A stretch of 30,401 nucleotides of DNA from a virus: the IMG/VR virus record IMGVR_UViG_3300009684_000118, positions 1 to 30,401 of that record. The stretch is one strand, 5' to 3'. A program made the translations under genes and the position numbers. The notes beneath the pieces are model-generated. The model saw only the letters and a list, made by a program, of their open reading frames with translations. It did no database searches and was not told the DNA's origin. Below are positions 12,141 to 20,640 of this stretch, in pieces. Every line of letters starts with the position of its first letter. Position 1 is the first letter of the stretch.

Positions 12141-14777
12141 TTATAAAGATGATATTAAAAGCCAGTTAGTACCATTGCTTTGCACTACTCTTGTTCCTAC
12201 TGTTGCCATTGTTAATGTAGTAGGTGTTGTTGCTACGTTTACAAATGTTTGACTTGATGTTGTGCCTATTGTTATTGTACCTGCACCGCTATTAACGATA
12301 GTGTATATCCTTCCTGTGCATCCTACCGCAGTTGGCAATGTAGCAGTAAAAGTATTAGCAGTACAATTTATTGTGTAGTCATTATTTTTAATTGCATAGG
12401 TTGCTGATTGTGCAGTATAAGGAAATGCAACACTTCCATTAGTAATTTCCAAACCTCTAAAATCAGCAGCAGCAGTTAATGTAGGATTAATCCATATTCC
12501 TCTTGTTATACCATTTGCTCCACCTGTTTGATTTATTGTACCATTTTCTTCATAACCACTATAAATGGCAGTACCACTTGTAGGAGCAAATGTAGAATTT
12601 TGATAATATACTCTTTTTGTTCCTGTAGTAATATTCCCTACCGAACCAAACGCATTAAACATACTTGAAAAACTTGCCAATACAGGTGTTCCTTGAAATA
12701 AACCCAAAGTAGCATATGATGTACTACTATTACCTAAATATTGGTTAGCAGTTATATTTCCTATAGAAGTTATACTTCCTGCTTTAGATATTTTAACTTG
12801 AGATGTCCCACCAACTTGCAAATCCATTAAGTTAGATGTTGCACCACTTGCAGTATTAGTTACATTCATTAATAATGCAGTAGGATTACCTGTTGTGTTC
12901 CATGTTTGAGACAATGATAATACACCATTTGCACTACTTCCTCCTTGCGATGTTCCTGTAATTGTTTGTAATCCGTTTGCTGATAATTGTCTATTCCATC
13001 TTGTGCCATCATAAGTGTAATTACTTGAATCAGTCAAATCATATAATTGTAATCCTGTTGCAGGACTTCCGATTCCTGTACGATTTGTTGTTGTCATTCT
13101 TGGGATAAGTAAACCAAGCGATGTACTTGACATATCAACAAGTGAAGATGCTGCTGCTGATGATGCACCTATTGATGTTGCACCTGTGGATGAGACATTA
13201 AATACAGGAGCAGATGTTCCTACGTTGGCAGAAAATATACTACCTGGTCCACAAGCTGCACATCTATTTGCTACCACATTATAAATTCCGCTTTGGCTTG
13301 GTTTCAGCCATAGTGTTGCGTTTGTTCTTGGTTGAATCAATCCACTATCATTAATAATCATTGAATCTGCTACCGCATCATTATTTGCTTTCAAAGATAT
13401 TTGTGAAATACTCGAATTAGTGTTTAAGTTAAAAAATGCTCTATTGTTTGTATTTGTCAAAGAAAAAGCATTATTGTATGTTCCATTATTTGCAAATCTA
13501 TTTAGTTGCAATTTTCCAACAGAATCAATTACCATTGCTTCGCTATTATTTGTACGAAATCTCAATGATGCATTGTTGTTGCTACCAATAAATTGTGATG
13601 CAGTTACATTAAAATTACCTCCTGTTTTCCATGATGTGGCAGTGTCTTGTTTGCCTACAATTGATGTATAAACATTTGAACGCATTGTATCTGAGCGAAA
13701 CTTACTAAAATATATTGTACTATCTAAAGTTGTCCAAGTTGGAGTGCTTGTACCTGCTGATGTTAATAGTTGACCACTTGTGCCTGCTGATGTTGTTGCA
13801 AGTGCTGATGTTGATGAAGCATATGCAACTCCACCTTGATTTAATGCAGATGATTGACCTGTACCTCCTTGATTTACTGCTAATGTTCCTGTAATTGTTG
13901 CAGCAGATATTGCAAGTGGTGTAGTTTGTTTTGTATAAATGATTCCATTTGGTGTGTTAGCATGAGCAACAATTCCAACTTGTACTGCATAACCTGTTGG
14001 CGGAATTGTATTCATTAATTGACCTGAAGCATATGGACTTAAATACAAAATAGTTCCTTCACTATAAGCACCTGTATTTACTCCTGTTATTGCACCTGTT
14101 GATGTTACATAACCAAAACTTCCTGTTGGAGTAGAACCATTCATAAGTCCAATTACAGATGCAGTACTTACACTATCTGCTCGTGCAAGTGCAACATTTG
14201 GATAGGTGAATGTTCCTCCTGATTTAATATAGACTGCTGCACCTTTTGCAATAGTAGAACCTGTATTATTGTATACTTTTAAAACTATATTTTGACCAAC
14301 AAAAACAGGAGAATAACTTGCATCATTCCAAAATGCCAATGACTTTTGTGTAGAATCATACCAAAGCAATCCTTGAGAAAAAGATGGTTGTTCAGATAAA
14401 GTTAGTTGTGTTGCACTTGTAGATATTTTATTATTACCCAAATCTACATTTGTTGTTGCACCTGTATATGGTACTCTATTATTTATACGATTGCTTAAAG
14501 ATGTAGTATCAATAGTACTGCCACTACCGCTTGACTTTACCCATTGACTGCCTGTATAAACATAAATGCTGCTATCTGATTTGTTATATCTTATCTGCGC
14601 AGTATCTCTGCCACCATTGATATTTCGCAATCGAACAATTCCCATCGGCAATGTAACCACCGAATCAAATAACATCCTTTGCACTGGACCATAACCTGCT
14701 TGTGGCATTGATTGATATGTTTGTCCATAAGAAATCGAACAAATAAAAACAAGTAGAATAAATATTAATCGTTTCAT
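12141..14777 (-). CDS. Secreted tail-fibre-like protein (878 aa)
   Basis: Residues 1-19 (MKRLIFILLVFICSISYGQ) are a Sec signal peptide of Bacteroidota type. Afterwards comes a long Thr/Ser/Asn/Gly-rich beta protein: a YTGSQWVKSSG entry, an AVNQGGTGQSS motif (300-310), seen in many phage fibres, then repeated TSTGA-like segments, and a C-terminal domain with YTIVNSGAGTITIGTTSSQT and VVQSNGTNWLLIS. No catalytic motif was recognised. The composition fits a receptor-binding fibre; the signal peptide is unusual, since virion proteins assemble in the cytoplasm. It could be exported to the surface after all, or the N-terminus could serve only as a hydrophobic docking segment. It is the longest gene in the window. 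Confidence 0.7.
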   Translation of the reverse strand: MKRLIFILLVFICSISYGQTYQSMPQAGYGPVQRMLFDSVVTLPMGIVRLRNINGGRDTAQIRYNKSDSSIYVYTGSQWVKSSGSGSTIDTTSLSNRINNRVPYTGATTNVDLGNNKISTSATQLTLSEQPSFSQGLLWYDSTQKSLAFWNDASYSPVFVGQNIVLKVYNNTGSTIAKGAAVYIKSGGTFTYPNVALARADSVSTASVIGLMNGSTPTGSFGYVTSTGAITGVNTGAYSEGTILYLSPYASGQLMNTIPPTGYAVQVGIVAHANTPNGIIYTKQTTPLAISAATITGTLAVNQGGTGQSSALNQGGVAYASSTSALATTSAGTSGQLLTSAGTSTPTWTTLDSTIYFSKFRSDTMRSNVYTSIVGKQDTATSWKTGGNFNVTASQFIGSNNNASLRFRTNNSEAMVIDSVGKLQLNRFANNGTYNNAFSLTNTNNRAFFNLNTNSSISQISLKANNDAVADSMIINDSGLIQPRTNATLWLKPSQSGIYNVVANRCAACGPGSIFSANVGTSAPVFNVSSTGATSIGASSAAASSLVDMSSTSLGLLIPRMTTTNRTGIGSPATGLQLYDLTDSSNYTYDGTRWNRQLSANGLQTITGTSQGGSSANGVLSLSQTWNTTGNPTALLMNVTNTASGATSNLMDLQVGGTSQVKISKAGSITSIGNITANQYLGNSSTSYATLGLFQGTPVLASFSSMFNAFGSVGNITTGTKRVYYQNSTFAPTSGTAIYSGYEENGTINQTGGANGITRGIWINPTLTAAADFRGLEITNGSVAFPYTAQSATYAIKNNDYTINCTANTFTATLPTAVGCTGRIYTIVNSGAGTITIGTTSSQTFVNVATTPTTLTMATVGTRVVQSNGTNWLLISSL

Positions 14778-14780
14778 AAG

Positions 14781-15215
14781 TTATATTATAGGTGCATCAC
14801 AGGCATCAAAATCACGTTGATTATAAATATTAGCAGTAAACTCAACTCCTGCTAAATAGTCCTCGTATTTGTCGCTAATTGCGTTAATAGTGATATTGTC
14901 ATCAATATAATAATCACGCTTTGTGCTTCTAATCATTTGAATAATATCTTCAGCTATCTGCCATTGGTCAGATATTACATCAGGCTCGAATTCCATCTCT
15001 GCTCCTGACTTATCAAGGAAGAAAAATTGAACATTGTAAATTTGCTCCTTTCCTACATTCAAACTTCCACTATTAATTGAGAAACAACATACCGGAAATT
15101 CCGGATTGCTATCTCTGAATAACCACTCTCTCGGTGTCACATTTTTTACCTCCTTTATCATTGCGTGACTTGAGAGCAAATTTGTGATTGTTGTTAGTAG
15201 TTGGTTGTAGGTCAT
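14781..15215 (-). CDS. Probable head-tail joining or tail-terminator protein (144 aa)
   Basis: A small protein with a helical start (MTYNQLLTTITNLLSSHAMI) and a beta-rich rest, of the size and position of the tail-completion proteins that follow connector genes. It lies 46 bases downstream of the connector-like gene and 3 bases before the fibre gene. No diagnostic motif is visible; the assignment rests on size, composition and neighbours. Confidence 0.45.
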   Translation of the reverse strand: MTYNQLLTTITNLLSSHAMIKEVKNVTPREWLFRDSNPEFPVCCFSINSGSLNVGKEQIYNVQFFFLDKSGAEMEFEPDVISDQWQIAEDIIQMIRSTKRDYYIDDNITINAISDKYEDYLAGVEFTANIYNQRDFDACDAPII

Positions 15216-15261
15216 GCTTTAATACTTTTTCGATTAGTTTCAACTTGTACTTAATCATATT

Positions 15262-16053
15262 TTATTTATAGGTGAAGGTAAACAATTCTCCTGCTTGCGT
15301 TACATCTCCAGTTGGTAATGTAACAGTCAATGAATTGATTTGCAAGTAAAGCGAATTAGTAGTTGGTAATGTAGTCACACCCTTAACCGCTCCAGACCTT
15401 GTAGCAATCAAAACTGTTCTTCCTGCAAGTTGTGAAACATTGAATGAAGCAACACCTGCAATCGGTGTAAATTCAATTGTTGCCAATGTGCCTCCATAGC
15501 TATTATTGTTGTAACTTCTAATTTCAGGAATCGCGCTATTTGTACCTAACCACATTGGCGATGTGTACGCTCTCGTTTCGGGAAAGATTACATCAAGTCC
15601 GCTACCTGTCTGCATATATTCAAGATATAGCGTGTAATTTTCACGCAGATATTGTATCAATCTTTGTTTGTACCATTCAGCATTCTGCTTGTAATGATTT
15701 GAAAGCAATTCCAAATCAGGTCTCGATGGTGTATTTGATTCCTCTGCGGTCTTTTGTAAAACACCTTTTGAAAAAAACTGATAACCCAAAGCCATTGGTA
15801 ATTGAGCAACAGTAAACCAAATTAGCGCATCAGTCACATAACTATTCAGTAAAGTAGTTTCTGCGGCGGTCAAGTTGTTTGCGTCAATTCCTTCCTGTAA
15901 TCTGATATAAAGTGTGCTGCCTAAAGCAGGTTGAATATAAATGTCTTGCGCAACTTTTATTTGCGGTTTGATTTGCTTATCATCAATGGCATCTGATATG
16001 CCAGTGCGAGACTTAATCAATGCAGGTGAAATAAATAAAATATTTGCGCTCAT
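15262..16053 (-). CDS. Head-tail connector-like protein (263 aa)
   Basis: The protein begins MSANILFISPALIKSRTGIS and has a helical N-terminal 150 residues (ISDAIDDKQIKPQIKVAQDI, YIQPALGSTLYIRLQEGI) followed by a Ser/Thr-rich beta part. The first half follows the pattern of gp6/DUF6712-type adaptor proteins of Bacteroidota phages, which bind under the portal. It starts 3 bases after the portal stop, which is the usual place for the first connector. The beta-rich tail (about 165-263) is extra relative to simple connectors. Confidence 0.6.
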   Translation of the reverse strand: MSANILFISPALIKSRTGISDAIDDKQIKPQIKVAQDIYIQPALGSTLYIRLQEGIDANNLTAAETTLLNSYVTDALIWFTVAQLPMALGYQFFSKGVLQKTAEESNTPSRPDLELLSNHYKQNAEWYKQRLIQYLRENYTLYLEYMQTGSGLDVIFPETRAYTSPMWLGTNSAIPEIRSYNNNSYGGTLATIEFTPIAGVASFNVSQLAGRTVLIATRSGAVKGVTTLPTTNSLYLQINSLTVTLPTGDVTQAGELFTFTYK

Positions 16054-16056
16054 AAC

Positions 16057-18072
16057 TTATAATGTCTTTTTGATGATAACTGTTTTCCATTCGTGCCTGC
16101 ATGACTCCTCAATCACTCCATCATTATTCCAAAAACCACCTAATCTATCCCAAACCGAGTACCCTAATTTCATTGAAAGATTCTCGATATTAGCTCGGCT
16201 CCATACTCTCGTTTCTGCAAGTCGCATCATTTCTTTGCAAAATGGTCTTGATGTTTTTAAGTCAGACTTTCCAAAACCGAAACCTTCTCGCCATGCATAA
16301 GTGTAACGTAACTGAAATGATGTTGTGCCTGGCTTTGGTGCTTCAATCTTTACATCTTTTACAGGTATTCTTTCAGTAATTGAATCAGTGCCAATCACAA
16401 CTTTATTTATCTTAATAATCTTTCTATCATAAAACGATTTAAAGACATCTTCAATTAGTGGCACTTCAACACCTAATGTATCTGCAATAACCTGTGCAGT
16501 AACCTTGTTGTCTTTTTTAACCAAGTTCAAAACATCCGATTCCAATTGATCAAGTTGTTTCACTTCTGCGAAATATTGTGACATTCTCGCTGGCTTTACA
16601 CTCATAATCTCGAACCCTTCAAGTGTCTCATATTCGCTTGCAAATGCCTCAATCAATTCGGCATCAAATTCCGCTTGAGATTTGAATTGTTGACCTTCAG
16701 AATCCATTAATAAGATTTCAACATCGGCATCACTCAATCCGAAACTACTTTTAAGCATCATGATTGCTTGCGCTTTGGTCATTTTTCCTGACTGATATTT
16801 GCGTTTGATTCTTTCAAGATGTTGGAATTGTCTGCCAGTCATGTTGGCTATGTTGCTATTGACTGACATACCACCGCTTGCATCAGCAACAACAGGTGCA
16901 GGTGTTGGTGCATTGCCTGTCACCGTTGCCATTGGATAATATTTCTCATCAATTCCTAACTTGTCCAAAAAGTATTCTCTCGGTAATATATCAAGCAATT
17001 GACTATTATCCAATTGGAATCCTAATGGCTCAACAGGAATGATTGTATATTCACCTTTTGCGCCTGCATATTCTAATATTTTATTGAATACTTGCTCATG
17101 CGCTTGTTGTCTTTCATGCACATATGTATTATTGAAAATCTCATATGCATCCTTCAATTCGTTGCGTTGTCCTAATGCTCCAGGTGTAGCAATACCAAAC
17201 AAAGCAGGAGATGTGATTTGCGCACCGCTGAATATCTCGGTTTGAATTAAATTATTGATGTTGGTGAAATCCTCCTTTGTAAGCATCGTTTGATTCAATG
17301 ATTGAATCTCTGCGGCATTGTCCTTGCTTGAATTAAACATGATGACAACTCGGTCACCTTCACTTCCTGTAAACTTCTTTTTGATGCCTCTTTCAACTGC
17401 GTTCTTTGCTTCCTCTGATGGTTCGCCTCCATTCAAATTAATCAATGTACCTGGCACAAATCCATCAACCGCATTACCTAAAATATGTCTGCTTACTTGC
17501 ACATCTGCATCAATATAATTTAATGATGAAAAGTATGAAGGCAAAGGATATGCACTACCTTTTGGATTATATTGCTTTACAAATAAAACCTGCGAAGGTT
17601 GTGTGTTGTATTGCGTTGGATTAAAAGCAGGATATTGTCTCGGTTGCTCACGATTATCTTGCCAATTATCCTTTACGAAAAACTCGCTGCCATCTTTATT
17701 TGTTCTTACCTTATGATATTCAAGATGGTATACATCTTTTATTTGACCTGTAAGATTGTAAATGATTTGCAGATAATAACCGCCGAAAATTTCATCATCA
17801 AGGATGGCTTTTTTAAGAATCTGATTGTAAGATTCACCGACAATATTTGCTTTGATTGATACACCATCCAAACCTTTACCAAAAATGTAGTTCGATTTTC
17901 CTTTTACAATACTACCATGCTTAGCAGACTCATTAAACAATCCAAGCAAATACAAAGGATAGTCATTTTCTTCACCAAATTCAATCCATCCCTTACCTTT
18001 TTTTTCTTCAAACTTTGGTTGTAATGCTCTCGCAAACTTAATGCCTACAATATTATTATAATTATTCTCCAT
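16057..18072 (-). CDS. Portal protein with C-terminal extra domains
   Basis: Residues 1-400 look like a siphovirus portal: WIEFGEENDYPLYLLGLFNE, SNYIFGKGLDG, DEIFGGYYLQIIYN, the ITSPALFGIATPGALGQRNE turn and the helix rich in Gln/Glu that follows. The ring it forms is the DNA entry point and terminase dock. After a helical linker, residues about 510-560 (LVKKDNKVTAQVIADTLGVE...) look like a small winged helix. Residues 581-671 contain TSRPFC (608-612) and end with SCRHEW (657-662), resembling the Cys/His end of MuF-type head morphogenesis proteins. At 671 residues it is longer than typical portals, so a portal-MuF-like fusion is likely. Confidence 0.82.
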   Translation of the reverse strand: MENNYNNIVGIKFARALQPKFEEKKGKGWIEFGEENDYPLYLLGLFNESAKHGSIVKGKSNYIFGKGLDGVSIKANIVGESYNQILKKAILDDEIFGGYYLQIIYNLTGQIKDVYHLEYHKVRTNKDGSEFFVKDNWQDNREQPRQYPAFNPTQYNTQPSQVLFVKQYNPKGSAYPLPSYFSSLNYIDADVQVSRHILGNAVDGFVPGTLINLNGGEPSEEAKNAVERGIKKKFTGSEGDRVVIMFNSSKDNAAEIQSLNQTMLTKEDFTNINNLIQTEIFSGAQITSPALFGIATPGALGQRNELKDAYEIFNNTYVHERQQAHEQVFNKILEYAGAKGEYTIIPVEPLGFQLDNSQLLDILPREYFLDKLGIDEKYYPMATVTGNAPTPAPVVADASGGMSVNSNIANMTGRQFQHLERIKRKYQSGKMTKAQAIMMLKSSFGLSDADVEILLMDSEGQQFKSQAEFDAELIEAFASEYETLEGFEIMSVKPARMSQYFAEVKQLDQLESDVLNLVKKDNKVTAQVIADTLGVEVPLIEDVFKSFYDRKIIKINKVVIGTDSITERIPVKDVKIEAPKPGTTSFQLRYTYAWREGFGFGKSDLKTSRPFCKEMMRLAETRVWSRANIENLSMKLGYSVWDRLGGFWNNDGVIEESCRHEWKTVIIKKTL

Positions 18073-18427
18073 TGTAAATAGTAAATGTGTTTAATTGTTC
18101 GTCATATATTGTTGGCTCAAATTCAGTAGATGGATGCAACATCATGTATCCAGTCTCTACAATCGTTCCTATCTCCGTTATTGATGTATCCGCCTTTTGT
18201 CTTATCGTATACTTCCAAAGTCCTTCAATCGCATTTGCAAAATATGTGTTTACAACAATAGTATTGTAATCATATCTGCTATAATATTCAGGTCTTAAAT
18301 TTATCAATACTTTTCCATCTGATGCGCGATGTTCAAAAATAAATAGGAAACGTGGTGTAGAAATGGTTGCATTCTCACTTGCGGTGTAATAGATTGAATC
18401 AGTATTTCCTTTTGTAAGATGTAGCAT
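18062..18427 (-). CDS. Hypothetical structural-region protein (121 aa)
   Basis: The product (starting MLHLTKGNTDSIYYTASENA) is beta-rich, with strands FLFIFEHRAS, VLINLRPEYY and YTIRQKADTS. It is short and has no signal peptide. The ATG at 18427 lies directly after the T-tract of a terminator; a longer frame would start at 18454 inside the hairpin stem, so I rejected it. Overlap of 11 bases with the portal start. The place, between tail-tube-like and portal genes, fits a minor tail or head protein; no family recognised. Confidence 0.55.
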   Translation of the reverse strand: MLHLTKGNTDSIYYTASENATISTPRFLFIFEHRASDGKVLINLRPEYYSRYDYNTIVVNTYFANAIEGLWKYTIRQKADTSITEIGTIVETGYMMLHPSTEFEPTIYDEQLNTFTIYNGE

Positions 18428-18435
18428 ATTTAACG

Positions 18436-18466
18436 AAAAAACCACCGACTTCATATCGGTCGGTGG
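18436..18466 (-). terminator. Intrinsic terminator after the tail-tube-like gene
   Basis: CCACCGAC (18442-18449) pairs with GTCGGTGG (18459-18466) around a 9-base loop. On the transcribed minus strand the hairpin is followed by six T (18441-18436). GC-rich stem in an AT-rich region, so it stands out clearly. It follows the tail-tube-like gene and precedes the gene before the portal. Confidence 0.85.
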
Positions 18467-18489
18467 CTTCCTATTTAGTTTTTCAATTA

Positions 18490-19014
18490 TTAAGTACCCG
18501 GTGTCTCCAATGCTGCTGCAACTGTTGAAGATATAACAAAGAAATCTTCCTGCTCCATTGCCTCAAATTTCAACACATATCCATTGGCATCTCCATTGGC
18601 GGCTCCTGTTGTACCTGTTGATGAACCCATGTACATGCCTGCTGCTTTACCGTACAAACGATATGTGCCATCCTTATCTTTGGTCACTGCTATCAATTTA
18701 TTTTTAGCAAGTGTAGTGATGATATTGCGAGTGGTTGCGTCACGCTTGTTGATTGGAATATCTATTGACTGCTCAAAAAACAAAGTACCATTTTCGGTGC
18801 TACCTACTGGATTGCTTGATGCAGTCGCAGATGATTTGGTTGGCACTTCATATTTGTAAAATCTTTTTCCTGATGCTTTGGTCAATCCTGTGATTGTACC
18901 ACTTACATCAACCATTGAAGAGACATCGCCAAAAGCGATAAAATAAACGGCATCAATACCACCGACTCCATCTCTACAGTCAATTGTATATCCGCTTGTA
19001 ATTGCACATGGCAT
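18490..19014 (-). CDS. Probable major tail (tube) protein
   Basis: From ATG 19014 the protein (174 residues) begins MPCAITSGYTIDCRDGVGGI, then shows alternating beta strands and ends with AALETPGT. Short beta-rich proteins with this SGYTxDCRxGxGG start, lying directly after the capsid gene, are tail-tube candidates in Bacteroidota phages. The gene is bracketed by two intrinsic terminators, as expected for a highly expressed structural gene. The start at 19047 would lie inside the upstream hairpin. Family assignment is from memory of similar proteins, not proven. Confidence 0.6.
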   Translation of the reverse strand: MPCAITSGYTIDCRDGVGGIDAVYFIAFGDVSSMVDVSGTITGLTKASGKRFYKYEVPTKSSATASSNPVGSTENGTLFFEQSIDIPINKRDATTRNIITTLAKNKLIAVTKDKDGTYRLYGKAAGMYMGSSTGTTGAANGDANGYVLKFEAMEQEDFFVISSTVAAALETPGT

Positions 19015-19027
19015 ATTGTTAAGTTTT

Positions 19028-19053
19028 AAAAGGAGCGGATATTTCACCGCTCC
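19028..19053 (-). terminator. Terminator-like hairpin after the major capsid gene
   Basis: GGAGCGG (19032-19038) pairs with CCGCTCC (19047-19053) around an 8-base loop, followed on the minus strand by four T. It starts 12 bases beyond the capsid stop codon. The T-tract is short, so it may only partly terminate and so tune capsid versus tail-tube output. Confidence 0.7.
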
Positions 19054-19064
19054 ATGTTATTTAA

Positions 19065-20030
19065 TTAGATTGCTGCAAGGAAAGAAACGCACTCTGTAAC
19101 AAAAGCCACATTCACGCCCAGCTTAAATTCGATGCGCAGCCTTACGTCATTGTTATCACGTGAGAACCACATATCATAATTTTCTTGCTCCGTTTGAAGG
19201 TCAACGGCAAGTGCCAAATTTGAAAGAGAGATTGCGTAAGCATCACCAGTTGTATTCAAACCATTCACACTTACGATTTCTACGTTTGTACCTGGCAAAA
19301 CAAATGAAGAAGCATTTACATCCTGCGGATTGTAGCTAAATAAGTTCAATGCTCTGTAAGCAAGTATCAACAAACGATACCAATCGTTACCTACAAATAT
19401 TTTCACATCACCTTTAGAAAGAACAGCAACAGGAATTGCTTTGTAAATACCTTCTGTTGCAGCCACTACATTAGAAGCAGTAATGGTTGTGATTGGACTA
19501 CCTGATACACCTGTAAAACCTGATACGTTTGCATTCACTGGACTACCTGCGGCAATCAACTTTTGCAAGCCATCAAATTTATTTGTGTTAGCAGTTGCAC
19601 CTGTAGCGTCACCTTGCCAAATTGCAGTTTCTAATTGAGCAGCAATACGAGCATTTTTCTTTGCAAGATAAGCGGCTTGAAAGTCTGCATTTGAAAAATC
19701 TTCATAAGTGCTACCTGCACGCAATGCTTCTTGAGTAAAATACGCTTCTAAATCCTTAGGACAAATTTTCTCTTCCACTTTAATTTTGCCTACTGTAATT
19801 GTTCTTTGCGAGAAGGTAGTCGTGCCTGAAGCGTCGAACGAACATGATTGAGTGCCAAATACTGCATCTGTGTCCATTAAAGGAATTGCTACAGATGATT
19901 TAACTCCAGACAATACAATACCGCCATCCATAATCATTTGTTGCGTTTTCGCATCAAATACTGCGCTTGTTAGTAATGGTTTTACTAATTGTTTGGTATA
20001 TGCGCTTAAACCACTAAATGCTAATGCCAT
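19065..20030 (-). CDS. Major capsid protein (HK97-fold candidate)
   Basis: A 321-residue protein starting MALAFSGLSAYTKQLVKPLL. It has a helical N-terminal region, a middle with VGKIKVEEKICPKDLEAYFT and AYLAKKNARIAAQLETAIWQ (spine-helix-like) and a beta-rich C-terminal part ending RIEFKLGVNVAFVTECVSFL. The layout and length fit an HK97-type capsid subunit, directly downstream of scaffold and protease genes. A terminator follows it. The call rests on position, length and pattern. Confidence 0.85.
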   Translation of the reverse strand: MALAFSGLSAYTKQLVKPLLTSAVFDAKTQQMIMDGGIVLSGVKSSVAIPLMDTDAVFGTQSCSFDASGTTTFSQRTITVGKIKVEEKICPKDLEAYFTQEALRAGSTYEDFSNADFQAAYLAKKNARIAAQLETAIWQGDATGATANTNKFDGLQKLIAAGSPVNANVSGFTGVSGSPITTITASNVVAATEGIYKAIPVAVLSKGDVKIFVGNDWYRLLILAYRALNLFSYNPQDVNASSFVLPGTNVEIVSVNGLNTTGDAYAISLSNLALAVDLQTEQENYDMWFSRDNNDVRLRIEFKLGVNVAFVTECVSFLAAI

Positions 20031-20045
20031 TGTTTTTTGTTTGTT

Positions 20046-20621
20046 TTAATTATTAAATAAAATATCTAAACTTCTTTTTTGTTTTTCTTCTTTGAAAGTG
20101 TTTGCAGTCTTAACTGTTACATCAGGTTGAGCAGCAGGTGCATCAACAATCAACTGACTCAACTTCAATAACTCCTCAATCACTTTGTTTGCCTTACCTA
20201 ACTTTGCTTCATATTCAGCAAACTTGCTTTCGTACGATGCAAATTTCTCATTGGTAGCGGTTGTGAATGCAGCAAACTTTGCGCTCATATCCTCACTTGC
20301 TCCCGGCATTGGTGGTACAGTTTCAATTTCTGCTGGCTCTTGTAATGTAGTTATCACTCCATTATCGCCAATAGTAAGCGTAGTGCCATCTTTCAACTGA
20401 ACATCTCCAGGTAGTGCAGGATTGCCATCAATCAATACGATACCTCCAACTTGCAAATTATCAATGGATACCATTCCGCCATCCATCAATTCATAATCGG
20501 TCATCATTGGCATTGCAGGTGCAGTTGGAGCAGGTGCTGCTGCTTGGTCTACTGATGCAGGTGTGGTAAGTTCGTTAAAGAATTCTTTCACCTTGTTTAA
20601 AATTTGTTTTGCGTCTTGCAT
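20046..20621 (-). CDS. Scaffold-like protein
   Basis: The 191-residue protein starts MQDAKQILNKVKEFFNELTT, has an Ala/Pro-rich linker, a beta-prone middle (MVSIDNLQVGGIVLIDGNPA) and a coiled coil from about 112 to 157 (AKFAAFTTATNEKFASYESK onward). It lies between the prohead protease and capsid genes. This is where phages encode scaffold, which is removed by the protease during head maturation. No sequence motif proves the role. Confidence 0.7.
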   Translation of the reverse strand: MQDAKQILNKVKEFFNELTTPASVDQAAAPAPTAPAMPMMTDYELMDGGMVSIDNLQVGGIVLIDGNPALPGDVQLKDGTTLTIGDNGVITTLQEPAEIETVPPMPGASEDMSAKFAAFTTATNEKFASYESKFAEYEAKLGKANKVIEELLKLSQLIVDAPAAQPDVTVKTANTFKEEKQKRSLDILFNN

Positions 20622-20640
20622 AATCTATAATGTTTATTTT

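Noticed and set aside
12141-14777. Possible DNA repeats or intramolecular chaperone (S74-type) in the fibre gene
   Set aside because: The protein is repetitive in composition, but I found no exact long DNA repeat and no S74 catalytic Ser/Lys pattern at the C-terminus.
15109-15258. 49-codon minus-strand frame starting MIKYKLKLIEKVLK and holding a strong AGGAGG site (minus strand of 15148-15154) before an ATG-TGA
   Set aside because: It overlaps almost entirely with the start of the 144-residue gene in another frame. The first 14 residues look plausible but the rest is shadow; the AGGAGG site leads only to a start-stop.
18428-18454. Longer N-terminus (MKSVVFSLN) for the 121-residue protein
   Set aside because: Those codons are the second arm and T-tract of the terminator hairpin; the next ATG right after it is the better start.
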